NCBI GenBank assembly: GCA_964035015.1
Contig: OZ035999.1
Coordinates: forward strand, 4,360,627 to 4,424,626
From: Corallium rubrum
Taxonomy: Eukaryota; Cnidaria; Anthozoa; Scleralcyonacea; Coralliidae
DNA: 64,000 nucleotides
Direction of reading: 5' to 3'
Under the pieces are notes generated by a model, which saw only the letters and a program-made list of their open reading frames with translations, was not told where the DNA came from and ran no database searches. This document shows, one piece after another, positions 35,501 through 64,000 of this stretch. Position 1 is the first letter of the stretch. The number at the start of each line of letters is the position of its first letter. The translations under genes and the position numbers were made by a program.

Positions 35501-38500
35501 TTAAAGTTAAACATTGGACAAGAAGCGCGGCTTATTATTTCGTCCCGAAATTGTGTTACTTGGTTTGAATTTTTTTGCTTTTGAAAGAGGTGCTAATTGG
35601 GTATTTTTTGTTTTTACGTCTACAGGCTGCGTTTTACAACGTGTAGCGCTAGGTAAGCAGCATGGATGTTTCTATTATGTGCCTGACTATGTTTCGTCAA
35701 GCCACATATCACCCGGACGCTTGATATGACAAGCGACCAATAAACTCGTTCTCATGTCAGCCCCATACACTGAACGCCGTTGCGTGGCAAATTTCACGAA
35801 CCATACACATCTGCAACGTGTAACTGATTCCTCGTGGAACTCGTCTCGCTTCCGTTGGTTCACAAACCATTGCAGTTACACGAACAAAATTGCACCGTGT
35901 AACACGCAAGCACCTTTAAACATGTAGAGGCATGTACGCAGTGCGTACCTATATTTTCATATTCTTGGGGTAGGGCGCAAAATTTATCCTTGTGAGACGC
36001 TAAATCTTTTCACTCCATGCACCATGTCCGAATGTTGACGAGTAAAGTTGTCTGACATTAGACATAAATTATGATCGGCCAAGTAACACCATTGAGTAAG
36101 AAAGGGTTTGTAGCGACAGCGTTTATTCTAGACGGAGCGCTTAACTTAATATTTACGGTACCTACCTATACTTGGCGGCACCAGTCGTCGTCATTCCAAC
36201 TACGGTAGCGTGACGCAACGCATCTTCTTCCTGTCCGTGTTTAATCTCTTTCATTTGCTCACACACCACGTCGTACTGCTGGGAAAGCTCACTCAATGTC
36301 ATCACGTGACGTTCCTGGAATTGCTTCAACCATTGTTGGTACAGTTCTCGCCGAGTGTTTGGGTCTAACACCCATAGACTTCGGTCAGGTGCGGCGACGT
36401 TAGGCCTTTGCTCTCTCATTTCTTCCTGATATCGCGCTGCTCGTGCTCTGAGGTTCACCATGTTGATGTAGTCTTGGGTCATGCCCATTTTCGCAACATC
36501 GTCGGGGCTTTCGATCGGAGCGAAGTCGTCGTCGCCAATTTGGCGTTCACCTTGCAAACGCTCTGCGTCTTTCTCCACATCAATCGTGTTCTCTACTTCT
36601 TCCGAATTTTCTTCTTCTTCCTCCTCCTCTTCTTCTTCTTCCTCTTCTTCCCCCTCCTCTTCCTCCTCCTCTTCGTCCTCAAATGCTCTTTCACCACCGT
36701 TCATGTTACCGAAACTCGGAGGAGCAAAAAATGGAAGCGGTACCATGTTTATCCACGCATCAATCACCGTAGTACCCATGTACTCAGCAACGTGAAGATA
36801 GGGCAGCATTTGATCAATTGCTCTCTCCCCCATGACATCCGACAAGTCTTCCAGTCCGAGTAACTGATTATAACTTTTCGCGATACACGCTTTCTCATTT
36901 GTAATCTTCTCGTTTATGGCTTGCAGTTGATTGTGGACCACATACCACGCGGCTGTTCGTCGAGCTTTCCTCCCCAAGTTGTGTTCCTGCAGACGTTCAC
37001 TGGCGCTTCGACCACCGACCCGGACGATGCCGTCTTTCTTGAATTCAAGGATTCCTTCGAGGAACTGATCCAACGCGTGGTTTGTGTAACAGACAACGAG
37101 CATCGGGGATCTCAGATAGGCTTCCTCTTCCCTGAATCGGCCGCCGTACAAAGCCTGCTGCGCAAGTCGTTTCTCTGCCCAGTGTTGGTCGTTCTTTAAC
37201 AGCGCTTGTACGATTCTCAATCCAACGTAGGTCTTTCCTGTTCCTGGGGGACCTTGGATGACGACGAATTCTTTGGTTAGTGCAGCTTGGATGGCTTCGA
37301 GTTGAGACTTGTTTAGTTCCACGTCGTCGACCTTGGGCCATGAAGAGGCATGCAAGACTGGGACAGCCCTGGCGTCGACCTTTGCTTTCAACGCTTCTTG
37401 AAGGTCGTAGGTTGCTGGAAGTGGTGATGGCAACATGTATGCATCCAAATCGTCATCGACCATGCCCACCGCTCCTTCTTCGTTCCTTATCAAGTAGCTT
37501 GGGACATGGACGTCCGTTTCACAGTTGACCAAATATCGACTGAACGACATCTTGTCTTCGCTCATCTCTTGCAGTCCTTGCAAGGTGTGGCAATACGACT
37601 CGTAGTACCCTGGCGACTCGACCATCTGAAATTGATCCCCCGGCTGCAAGTCTGGTATTTCTCCTAGGAATCGAACTTGAAGATAACCATCCTTTAGCTG
37701 CTCAGCTTTGCGTTCAGTTATGGTTGCAAATACCAGAGTATTGAAGTTATCCTTGGACATGCAAAGAAATGCGCCGAAAATCAGCCTCTTCGAGCTATCC
37801 CAGTTCACCCTCTTTAAATGTCGGCTATCAAAGCGAATACAGTAGACAATACCAGAATTAGTGCAAACGGTCTCGACGATGACGACTTGTCTATATATCC
37901 TGAGGTTTTGGTTGCGTTCGTTGCGTCCGACCCCTTGGAAAATCTCGTTGACGCCATCACGAAGTGGTCCAATGAAGTCTTCTCGTAAAAGCCGGAACTG
38001 CACGTCCAGATAATGATCGACATTTTGGTATTTTCCTTCGACGATATTCTTCCTCAAGAATACTTCTTTATCTTCTTTGAAATCGTCCGTCGTTGGATAA
38101 ACTGAAATTCCTCGAAAGTCGTCCGGTGGTTTGGCTTCTTCTTCGAGGGCTTTGTCCCTCCTACGCGCGTCTTTAGACCGCGAGTTCTTCTCAATGATGC
38201 GTTGTCTCACGGCCACTAATTCCTGTACTTGTTGGGAGATCTGCGACTGTAAGGAGGACTGGAGATTCATGGTGGCCACGAGAAGAGAATCGAGCGGGAT
38301 TTCTGTGTAGAGAGCCGGGAAACGGCGGAGCAGCTGATCGAAGAGAAGAACTATGTTCCGAATGTGCTTCTCTGGTTTCGCATTGCGGCTCCTCATTGGC
38401 AGTTGCATGATGTACCGTGGCAGAGCTTTCTGTAAGAACGCCGTGTTTGGAATAAGGGTCAAGATCTTGATCAAGTTCTCCTTCATGTGGGTGTCGTAGA

Positions 38501-38813
38501 CTTTTGCCAAGATTTCCAGTAGTAGCTCCATGTACTCTTCCTTGATGCGATCGTCTTCCAGGAGGTTTTGAAGTTGTTCTTCGTGTTTTAACAGGTCTAA
38601 AACGGCATCTGTGGGGTCCGAGGTCAACATGCGGCGTAGCTTTTGATAATGAAGCGCCGATGGTCTGTGGGACTTCTCACCGTCCTGACCACTTCTCGAG
38701 TTTCCGGAAAAGTCCCCACCTCGTCCAGTTCCACCACGCCCTGCACTCCCACCACGTGCACCCCCGCCACGGCCTCGTCCACCACGCCCTCTCCGTCCAC
38801 CACCACCTATCAT
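32508..38813 (-). CDS. ZNFX1: ZNFX1-like RNA helicase, copy B, intact
   Basis: Exon 1 runs 38813-36166, exon 2 runs 35415-32508 (stop TAA), intron 36165-35416 (GT-AG). This gives 1,851 residues, close to the roughly 1,900 of human ZNFX1. Domains: Arg-Gly-rich N-terminus (about 1-40); helical region (about 60-200); SF1 helicase with Walker A GPPGTGKT near residue 520; a Glu run of more than 20 acidic residues near 700; motif II VVEEAAEV near 895 and motif III LILIGDHKQL; NFX1-type Cys-rich repeats near 1150-1420; RZ-type finger (HWFKCRNGHIY, CGGAM, CPEC) near 1785. By family it is an RNA helicase of dsRNA response or small-RNA pathways. The ATG at 38813 may not be the true start: the sequence just before GTGGTGG also reads as an acceptor (ATGATAG|GTGG), so an upstream exon is possible. 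It faces copy A tail to tail. Confidence 0.93.
35416..36165 (-). other. ZNFX1-B intron
   Basis: Donor AG|GTAGGTAC and acceptor AATATAG|AAACG, identical in position to copy A. A decayed CGTCTGGCGTTAG-family MITE lies near 36020-36090. Confidence 0.85.
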
Positions 38814-39342
38814 AATAATGTTAAACTAAAATTTATATTCTTGGAAATTTTAATTTGAATCTTTTTTAAAAAAATCTCGAGATTTCCTCCCTTCCTTTTC
38901 ATTGCTTTTAAATACAAAGAAACACTCCTATCAACTTGCCCATTGGGTCATTCTTACCCCCCTCCCCATGGGGGGTGGAGTGGGTGAGAGGCAGTGTGCT
39001 TTTGCAGATCAGACTAGATATCTTTACACTGGTACTTCATGTAATTTCAATGATGGGTGAGTCTTCAAGTGCACCTTGCACTGAATGGAAATGGACTGGA
39101 GATCACATTTAGCATTTTATGATGTAATACATTACACTTTTTGAAATGCTTATCTAGACAACCATGTTTGATTAATGTTTAATACCTAGAAAATGGAACA
39201 CAATATATATCAACATGCAACACAATATATATCTGTGGTTTGAGAAATAACATGCATGCCTAAATAATCATAGAAACTAGACTTCAGTTTTGAAATATCA
39301 AATATAAATACATGTAACATCATTTCACAACCTGCTCCCAAC
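38814..39342. other. upstream of ZNFX1-B, nothing recognised
   Basis: AT-rich sequence with no open frame of note. It should hold the promoter or a first exon of copy B, but I cannot place either. Confidence 0.4.
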
Positions 39343-39465
39343 TTGACTATAGAGCATCAGATTAGTATTAAACCAAAAATTGTGGGTTTGAATCCCAGTT
39401 GCAGTGGAGTAGAGTTTTTCTCTCTACTCTTCAAGTCTCAACTGATATGGTTTCCTGATTCTTGT
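39343..39465 (+). repeat. decayed tRNA-derived SINE, copy 3
   Basis: GACTATAGAGCATCAGATTA, GTGGGTTTGAATCCCAG (B box with one change) and the GAGTAGAGTTTTTCTCTACT hairpin match the SINE pair at 6269-6840. Confidence 0.55.
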
Positions 39466-39733
39466 ACTAACATTGGTACTGTTCAAATAGCTAATTAAAT
39501 TACATGCCTAACAGCAGTACACATAATTGCTGGAAAAGATGACAAATCACACTTTCAACTGCCATTCCACAATACAACTTTTGAAAGTTCCAAATTCTCT
39601 TTCAAATTTTGCACTTTGCAAATTATTACTCACCTGTCCTTTTTAGAGATATTCAGCCTTTAATTTACTACACGTAAACTATGTTGAGTGTTCCCTCCTA
39701 TTTACTTTTGTAAATTTGGAAAGTTTATTGTAA

Positions 39734-40246
39734 AGGCCTGTTCCCACATGCAGTTTTTGATGCAATATTAAAATATCACCAACTTCTGGTTTAGATAGAT
39801 GGTAAGCAATTGTGAAGGAATCGAAAAGTGACAAAGCTGAAACTATGGCACAATCGGCAAAGAGGTTTTCCACCATAGTCAATCGAGATATGGTCTGGAA
39901 ACTCGGCAAACTTCAAAGCGCCTATAATGAGCTGTGATTTTATGTTGAACCGTACCTTACACCGTGCACATCCTTTGTTTTAGGTTTATTAATATTTAAA
40001 TAGCACGGTTGAGTGATTGAACTGAAACGTTGCTATTGGACAATTCGTTCATTATACTAAAATACAATGTGTTCAGTGACCGTGCACCGTGCACAAAAAT
40101 GCATAAAGGCGAACAAAAAGATAGACCAAAGACTTAGCTGAGTTTCCAGACCATATCTCGATTGACTATGTTTCCACTTAACATGAATGTAAATCAGAAG
40201 TTGGCAATATTTATTGCATCAAAACTCGCAGTGTAAATTGGCCTTA
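39734..40246. mobile_element. inverted-repeat element related to 52262-52470
   Basis: AAGGCCTGTTCCCACATGCAG on the left is loosely mirrored by CTCGCAGTGTAAATTGGCCTT. Inner arms: ATAGTCAATCGAGATATGGT and its complement. The right half matches 52262-52470 in an NELFCD intron. Confidence 0.65.
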
Positions 40247-41853
40247 ACTTTCCTAGAAATGATTGTAAATTTCCTTTTGTATTTTCCAAAATTTGTATTT
40301 CCTCTTAAAATTCCCTAACTTCCTGTTCAGAAAATATCTGTAACCACCCCCTGCTTGGATGGGGGATGGACATTTTTGGAACTACTGTATACGTTGCTAC
40401 AAACAGAATTTTGTAGAAATTTAGGAAAATTAAAAGGAAATATAAAGTTGCAACAAAGTATTTCAAATGTGCAAAGGTAACTAAACTCCGAAATTTTCTT
40501 GAATTTCAAACCATAGATGGTTGTATACGCGTGAGCGAAGCCATGGCCATCTTTGCAAATATACGTGAAGTCTGTATTAAATTATAGGAAATTGTGAAAA
40601 TCGTTTATTTTACAAATTATAATCACATGTGCTTCTTTAAACCCTTCACCACGCAAGACGCCGTTTTCTTTCGATTTTAAAAATTCCTTTAAAGTTTGGA
40701 TTGAAAAGTTTACTTTCACTTTCGACACTTAATCCCTAGACAACAAAGCTATTTTGAAAGTCTTTCCAATCTTGGCTTCGGACGAAAAGTTGACCAAAAT
40801 GGCAAAAACACAGTGAACGGGTTAGTATTAAAGATTCCACTTGATATTACATTAAATCCAAAACGAAACTCAACTCTGTTGAGTACGGAACCACAAGAAG
40901 ACGCAGTGAACGCACATAAACAATGTTTTGTTAGTTCTTGTTCTACAAGTGTCGTTAGATGTTACTGTAATATTAGGAAAACCCTGAGCTCTGGAGGCGG
41001 GTATTCCAGACGGGAGCTCAGACAGAGTTTCTGGGTATTAACAACTAACGACAACTGCTTCAGCAAGAACGGACAAAACTTCACAAACCCCAAGCAGAAA
41101 GTGAAAGTACATATTAATATTAAAACAAAGTCATGTCTTACCGCTATCCGGCTGCCAAGCGTAGGATGGCTTGTGAGCCATAACGTTGCTCGAAATTAAA
41201 TTAAAGCCGAATTTCTTTATCAAGAAGTCAGTTTGATAAGAAATACAGTATAAGGAAGCTTTCTTCACACTTCTTCACAGCTCAAGCATTTGTAAAGTCT
41301 GTAAAGGCGTTGCCGCGTCCGCTGTCTGGTATCGGCGGATGTTGCTTTTTCTTCTGAGAAACTTACCGGAAGTTACTAAATTTTTGTTTCCTGTTTTCCC
41401 GAAAAGTCACTTTGCCTATCAAATATATTATTAGTTCACATTTGAGACGGTTGCCTTTGTTCTTCCTAGAGATGTTCATTCATCTCGTACCCATAGTCAC
41501 AGAATAGAAATTTCTATTGTTATTCTGTGCTCTGATCAGTGATGTGTTAGGTTCAGTGGTTCACTGACGGGTTCCAATTAAACGTTTTGCGCCTGCGCAA
41601 GTTCCCGACTGTGTATCCATTAGAGTAGCATATTGGCCTGTCAAGGTCAGTCATGCGTACTTGCGGTTGTTGTTGTGACCATGCTGTCTTGTAATGTGAA
41701 TTATACTTGTGAGTTCGAATAAATGTATTTGTGATAGTTTATCTGGTACATAACACCGACCAAAAAAAAGCAACCGGGAAATGTACTTCACATATTTCCT
41801 CAATCTGTTCCCAGAGGCCACGTTCCCCTTACCCAGCGGGCGGGAAACGAGAG
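40247..41853. other. intergenic, no supportable gene
   Basis: One 128-codon frame at 40813-41199 has no recognised domain and no convincing splice context. A 40-bp hairpin with CACAGAATA ends lies at about 41500-41540. Confidence 0.4.
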
Positions 41854-42077
41854 CACAGAATAAAGACTATACAGAAGGGCCACTCGGGTCGGAACCTTTG
41901 AAGTTTTTGTCTCCGCGCATGTCGCATTACGCATGTTGCTCAGCCAGTAAACTGCATGTTCTGGCCAATAAGCACGCTGAACTGGCTGTCCTAGCCAGTA
42001 AACTGCATATTTTTGCATAAAAATACGAGGACACGTTGTACCGCTAAGTGGCCCTTCTGTATAGTCTTTATTCTGTG
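41854..42077. mobile_element. 224-bp hAT-like MITE with 8-bp target duplication
   Basis: Inverted ends CACAGAATAAAGACTATACA and its mirror. AACGAGAG occurs directly before and after the element. The interior contains GTCGGAACCTTTGAAGTTT, shared with 46592-46906. Confidence 0.85.
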
Positions 42078-42260
42078 AACGAGAGGCTCTGGGATAATCC
42101 GTTCACGCCATCATGTTCATCAGCCAATGAAATATCGATTCCCGGGTGGGGAAACGAGACTTGGAGCAAGTCTAGGTTCGTACTTGCTGTATAGCTGTAT
42201 TAATTATCTTTAAATATTCTGAGATGGTCCCTGTATTACTGCATGTAGACTTTGAACAAA

Positions 42261-42266
42261 TTTATT
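42261..42266 (-). terminator. candidate NELFCD polyadenylation signal
   Basis: AATAAA on the minus strand, about 165 nt after the NELFCD stop codon. It is the first canonical signal I noted; cleavage is not shown. Confidence 0.4.
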
Positions 42267-42428
42267 TACAACAAATACTCGAGTCTATTTCAGTATTTCT
42301 AACGCGGCGTATATGAAGTATATAGTATAGTGTTCAATGTTCATCTTCCACCGTCGCTGTTTACAGCTTACTTGAGTACTTTTCAGAAAGAAGCCAGCAG
42401 TTTCTCGGCAATTGTATTTCAAGCACTT

Positions 42429-60130
<17,702 letters not shown>

Positions 60131-60888
60131 CTTTTATATTGCAAAATATAAAAGATATTAATGTTATCTTAATCGTACACTCTTTTCCATTTGAGAATTC
60201 TGATCAAGGTGAGCGATGTCCTGGAAAATTGAACACTACATTTCTAAGAAAGTTAGTACTTCCAATTCACGCTCGTCTTTGTCCCTGGGGACTAGAAGCG
60301 GTCAGTTGTGGGAACGAGATTGCACTTATTTCCATCTGGCAAATTGACATGACCTCATTACTCAAAAATGTCATCAATACTATAAACTGGCCTTCCTAAC
60401 CAAAAACTTAATATAATCCTAGGACGCTTTCCACTAAATTTTCCAGTCTGACAGCCCCAAGCCTCAAAGAGTATCGTGTTGACTATCGTGTTACATTTCA
60501 TTTTTACCGGACTGACCGGTCTGACTCGTCTAACCCACTAACCGTGTAAATGGAAAGCCCCCCCTAAACACAAAACTAATTTTAAAACTAACCCTGACCC
60601 TAATGTAAGAAAACGCAAATCCGATACTAGTATTATCCTGACCCTATTACATTTAAAAAAAAGAAAACGTGAAGAGTGAAACAACGTCACGTCAGTTTGA
60701 TAGATGGAAACTAGTGGGAACTGGGAAAAGACGTGCTGACGACGTTTTCCGATGAGGTGACGACGAGAGACGGAAAGTATTGCATCAGATCTGTCTCCCG
60801 CGAATTACCCAATTTACTCCTGGCGACAATTTATTGGACGTAACTAGAGAAACGAAGAAGTTTTGTGGAAATATTTAGACGAAAAACT
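60131..60888. promoter_or_regulatory. probable bidirectional promoter of NELFCD and PRELID3
   Basis: The two start codons face away from each other, 758 bp apart. The region has no gene. Near 60685-60760 it has a cluster of CpG-containing ACGT motifs (CGTCACGTCAG, GACGTGC, GACGACG) like CREB/ATF sites. No clear TATA box at either side. Promoter activity is inferred from layout. Confidence 0.55.
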
Positions 60889-62132
60889 ATGAAATTGTGG
60901 TCGACAACTCACATATTCAGGTACTAGTTCTAACATAAATGTAATATTTACGCCGTAGAGGAATAGAGAACTCGTTGTTCGCGAAATTTCAGTTCAGTGA
61001 TGATCCAGTGAACCGTACCAAGTTACCAACTGGACTTTGAATTGAATACTGACTGTCTTCTGCTGTTTAAGTTTCCAAAAAGTAAAAATGAACTACTCTT
61101 CTTCAAGAAGATAGTGTTCCTACAGAAGTCGATATAATTTGTTTTTAATGGTTTCGTTATTAAACTCTGTGTCAGACTCTGTCAGGCTCTGTGTCTACCG
61201 TCTTGTACGTAATTTTGAACTTTGGACTAGTTCATTCTTGCGTTATAAAGTGCAATGCTGAAAATATTTAATCTAAAATATTTATGTAATATACAACCCA
61301 AACTCTTAAAATGCTTCTTATTTTGCTTTCTGATTTTTCTAACCACTTTTTATATTATTATCATTTATATTACAGGTTATTACATTCGTGACTCAGTGAT
61401 ATCAGTTTTATCGCTTTCAGGAGGATATCATAATGCACATATCATCGGCTTCCCCCAGGGGTCGACCCCCGGGCTGACCAGGGGCATGTTTTGGGAAATA
61501 CACGGGGATTGCATTGATTTTTCGCCTGTGGGTAAGGGGGAATTTGCAACTTTGTTCTGAAGGCTGAAGAATGGGGGTGGGGGATTTCCTGAGATTGTAA
61601 ACTTGTGAAATTGCAACCACACACCGGAATTACTGATTGCACGAACTTATAAAGGACTGGGTCGACGTTCTGTGACTACTTCAAATTACTCAGGTTTCAA
61701 ATTTCAACAGTTCATTTCATGCGAAATATTTGACTGGAATCACTGCTAGGTTCACTCAATCAACTTGTTTAAGATAACATTTGGTTTAGGTCTAACGTTC
61801 TGTGATGTAATTTAATCAGCATATGACATAACCACAAGTTTCTTTCAAACGATTCTTAGAATGCCTTCTGGTTCCTTTGACCAGGGGGATTGTCTGCAAG
61901 AGACAATCTAACCCAGGGGACATTTCTCGTAACATCCACCCCACCCCACGGGAAAATCATCAACTTTGCCCTGCCCTTTTTACAATCCCCCTGGTCAGCC
62001 CGGGGTTGACCCCAGGGGGAAGCCGATGATATGTGCATAATTGTCCCTCGTTTGCTGTGCTCACTCATGACAATGACAATATCGTCCCTCAAGTGATAAA
62101 ACTGATATCACCTCACCCCTCATGTGATAACC

Positions 62133-62165
<33 letters not shown>

Positions 62166-63873
62166 ATATATAATATACAGTAATACAATTTAATTTATTG
62201 TATTATAGATGTCAGTATTTTACTAGAAAATATCCAGTGACATATTTTCTATATCCTCACTAGTGAGGTGATGTCATTTACCACATTTTGCATTGAATCT
62301 ATATATTAAAAAGGAAATTACACAGTGGCTTAAATATATGAATTTTTTCTTCTTGTGGTGAAAATATTATTGTTTTCACCATTTTGATATTTGCATATTT
62401 GCATCCTTAGCACACATTTTACCTTGCAAGGATCAGTTGTCACAATTTATTGCTTTCCTACTGTACTTCATCTTGGCAAGTTCCAGCAGCTTTAACCATC
62501 AACTGTGCTAGTAGAATGTAAATCGATGTTTTACAACACTGGTAGATTTTAATAATATATTGCTGTAATAAATTGAAATTCAAACTTGCTGTGAGGCTGT
62601 GGAGAGAATAACTAATTGTCATTCAGTGCTCTCAATAAGCAAAATGATGGCGTGTGGAAAATTGCACGCGCAAAACACTGCGCGTGCGATGGCGTGTGAT
62701 GCTTTTTCGCATAACTAATGAAGTGTCCCGTTACTAACTATTAAATTTACTATACTGGGAAACAATTTCGACACGCGACTTTCAACTTTTTGACAGATCA
62801 AATGCACTATTAATACTACAGTATTAACAATAATATAAAAACTAAATGTCCATGAATAAGATTAATCACTTGAAGACTCATAATAATATTGTCTCTTGAG
62901 AAAGAAAGCCATACGTATGAAAACGATTGGACGGTGTAAATTATTAACTTCCAGTACAGATATACGGTATAAACTAATCTATTACAAAATAACAGAAAGG
63001 ATTTCAGTAAAAAATAAACTACATGTATATAAATAAAGTTAAAAACACTGTCAGTCACTCGTTTCTAAAGAGGTCTTCACTGGTGCAGCTTTCGTCACTG
63101 TCCGACGACGAGTCTTCAACTTCTTAGTGTGGCACTTTTGCTGTTTGCTGAGGTTGGATAACTTCGTCAAGCTTTCTTTTCCGTCGTTTTCGTAGGTAGA
63201 CTTCGAGTGCTCTTTCGATGATTTCTTCACGTGTGTCAGTTTGACAACAAACGTAATTTGTGACTTGAGCTTTTGAGCTTTTAGTGTTGTTTCAGTTGTT
63301 TCGCGCGTGCAACTTATCGCACGCCCTGACGGTTTATGGCATGCGCTGGTGCATGCGTCATATTGAAAGCACCGTCATTCTTCTGTTGGCTAGATTTAAT
63401 TTGCTTTGGTATATATTTTGGCAAGAAACAGTAGTGCTCACTGGAGTTGATACCATTCTCATGTCTGGAGAGTTGACTTTTTAAATTGTTTATTTTTTAA
63501 CTGGTCAGGATTTTTAATGTTGCACTACATCAAATTCTTTTTGTAGACATTGCTGGGAGACTGTTACACAAGCTGTCTGGAGGAAATATCCCAATGATTA
63601 TAACCCTCATGTAAAAGCTATCGATGTTTTAGATCGACATATAGATGAGGAGGGCAGATTGGTTACTAAGCGTGTTATGGGTACACAATGGAATTTACCA
63701 TCTTGGGCCATTTATATATTAGGCTTACAAGACATGTGTTACGGTTTTGAACATTCTATTGTTGATCCTAAAGCTAAAACAATGACTTTGAAAGGCCGAA
63801 ATGTTACGTTTTCGGGACTTGTAGGCATAGAAGAGAATCTGGAATATTCACAACATCCTACAGATGATAATGC
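60889..63873 (+). CDS. PRELID3B: PRELI-domain lipid-transfer protein, PRELID3/slowmo type (partial, 3' end outside window)
   Basis: Exon 1 is 60889-60920 (MKLWSTTHIF), exon 2 is 63547-63873, joined at AG|A to give HIFRHCWETVTQAVWRKYP. The donor GCGTAAGT after exon 2 shows the gene continues. The match to PRELID3 is clear: MK.WS..H.F at the N-terminus, WETVT, DVLDRHID, W.LPS, HSIVDP.AKTM.LK, and N.TF (residues 1-119 of about 190 expected). These proteins work with TRIAP1-like partners in the mitochondrial intermembrane space to move phospholipids, phosphatidylserine for PRELID3B. I cannot separate 3A from 3B; the symbol follows the human gene linked to NELFCD. The 2.6-kb intron carries a MITE (61374-62133) and an unexplained coding-like stretch on the other strand. 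Confidence 0.9.
61374..62133. mobile_element. 760-bp MITE with AGGTTAT ends in PRELID3 intron
   Basis: The ends AGGTTATTACATTCGTGA and (mirrored) TCATGTGATAACCT carry inverted ATATCAGTTTTATCGCTT. Further in, GCACATATCATCGGCTTCCC is mirrored, followed by CAGGGG and CCCCTG blocks. It is a longer relative of 23705-23856. Confidence 0.75.
63055..63386 (-). pseudogene. unidentified coding-like stretch with one internal stop
   Basis: Minus-strand frame open from 63386, with TAA at 63124-63126 and then TGA at 63055. It includes TREEIIERALEVYLRKRRKR, then a basic-to-acidic switch, EVEDSSSDSDESCTSEDLF. The composition looks like the C-terminus of a nuclear protein or a transposon protein, but I do not recognise it. 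It lies within the PRELID3 intron on the opposite strand. Confidence 0.3.
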
Positions 63874-64000
63874 GTAAGTAGTCACTCAGTAACTTGTAAG
63901 GCTAATAGTGGAAAGTTTGCCCTAACTGGGTTTAAAACCAAATGACATATTGTAAGATTGTATAATTAACTGATGGTATGGGATGTTTAAGCTCAAAGGT

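Noticed and set aside
40813..41199. 128-codon frame upstream of ZNFX1-B
   Set aside because: Composition and lack of motifs do not support a gene; no Kozak-like or splice context I trust.

Overview
Eukaryotic, almost certainly metazoan, DNA: spliced genes with GT-AG introns, large intergenic spaces, huge microsatellites and many small inverted-repeat transposons. A cnidarian is my best guess. The reasons are the metazoan gene set (ZNFX1, NELFCD, PRELID3) and a MITE core with the palindrome CTGGCGTTAGCCAG, which I associate from memory with coral and anemone genomes. The species cannot be fixed from the sequence alone.

Layout. 1-1004 is a composite tetranucleotide array. 1327-7435 (+) holds the last nine exons of a gene I do not recognise, entering from off the left edge. 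7436-13296 is repeats: a MITE-interrupted element, several palindromes and two tandem piggyBac-like MITEs. 13649-21689 (+) is a two-exon ZNFX1 homologue (copy A) broken by one in-frame TAA. 21690-32507 is a spacer full of palindromic elements, a hAT transposase remnant, a 5S-like fragment and copied pieces of the first gene's 3' end. 32508-38813 (-) is a second, intact ZNFX1 homologue (copy B). The two copies are tail to tail. 38814-42428 is repeats only. 42429-60130 (-) is a complete 16-exon NELFCD gene (574 residues) whose introns hold different tandem arrays, MITEs and a LINE fragment. 60131-60888 is a probable shared promoter. 60889-63873 (+) is the first two exons of a PRELID3 (slowmo) gene that runs off the right edge.

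How the genes relate. ZNFX1 proteins are UPF1-type RNA helicases with NFX1-type zinc fingers, acting in dsRNA sensing and antiviral defence in mammals and in small-RNA inheritance in nematodes. NELFCD is a subunit of the negative elongation factor that pauses RNA polymerase II. PRELID3 proteins are mitochondrial intermembrane-space lipid-transfer proteins. They are not a pathway, but their linkage is notable: from memory, human ZNFX1, NELFCD and PRELID3B all lie on 20q13, so this looks like a remnant of ancient animal synteny.

Main points for follow-up: the inverted ZNFX1 pair with one broken copy, able to make hairpin or convergent dsRNA from a dsRNA-pathway gene; the head-to-head NELFCD/PRELID3 pair; a GC-AG intron in NELFCD; and MITEs with clear target-site duplications, including four with 9-bp duplications.
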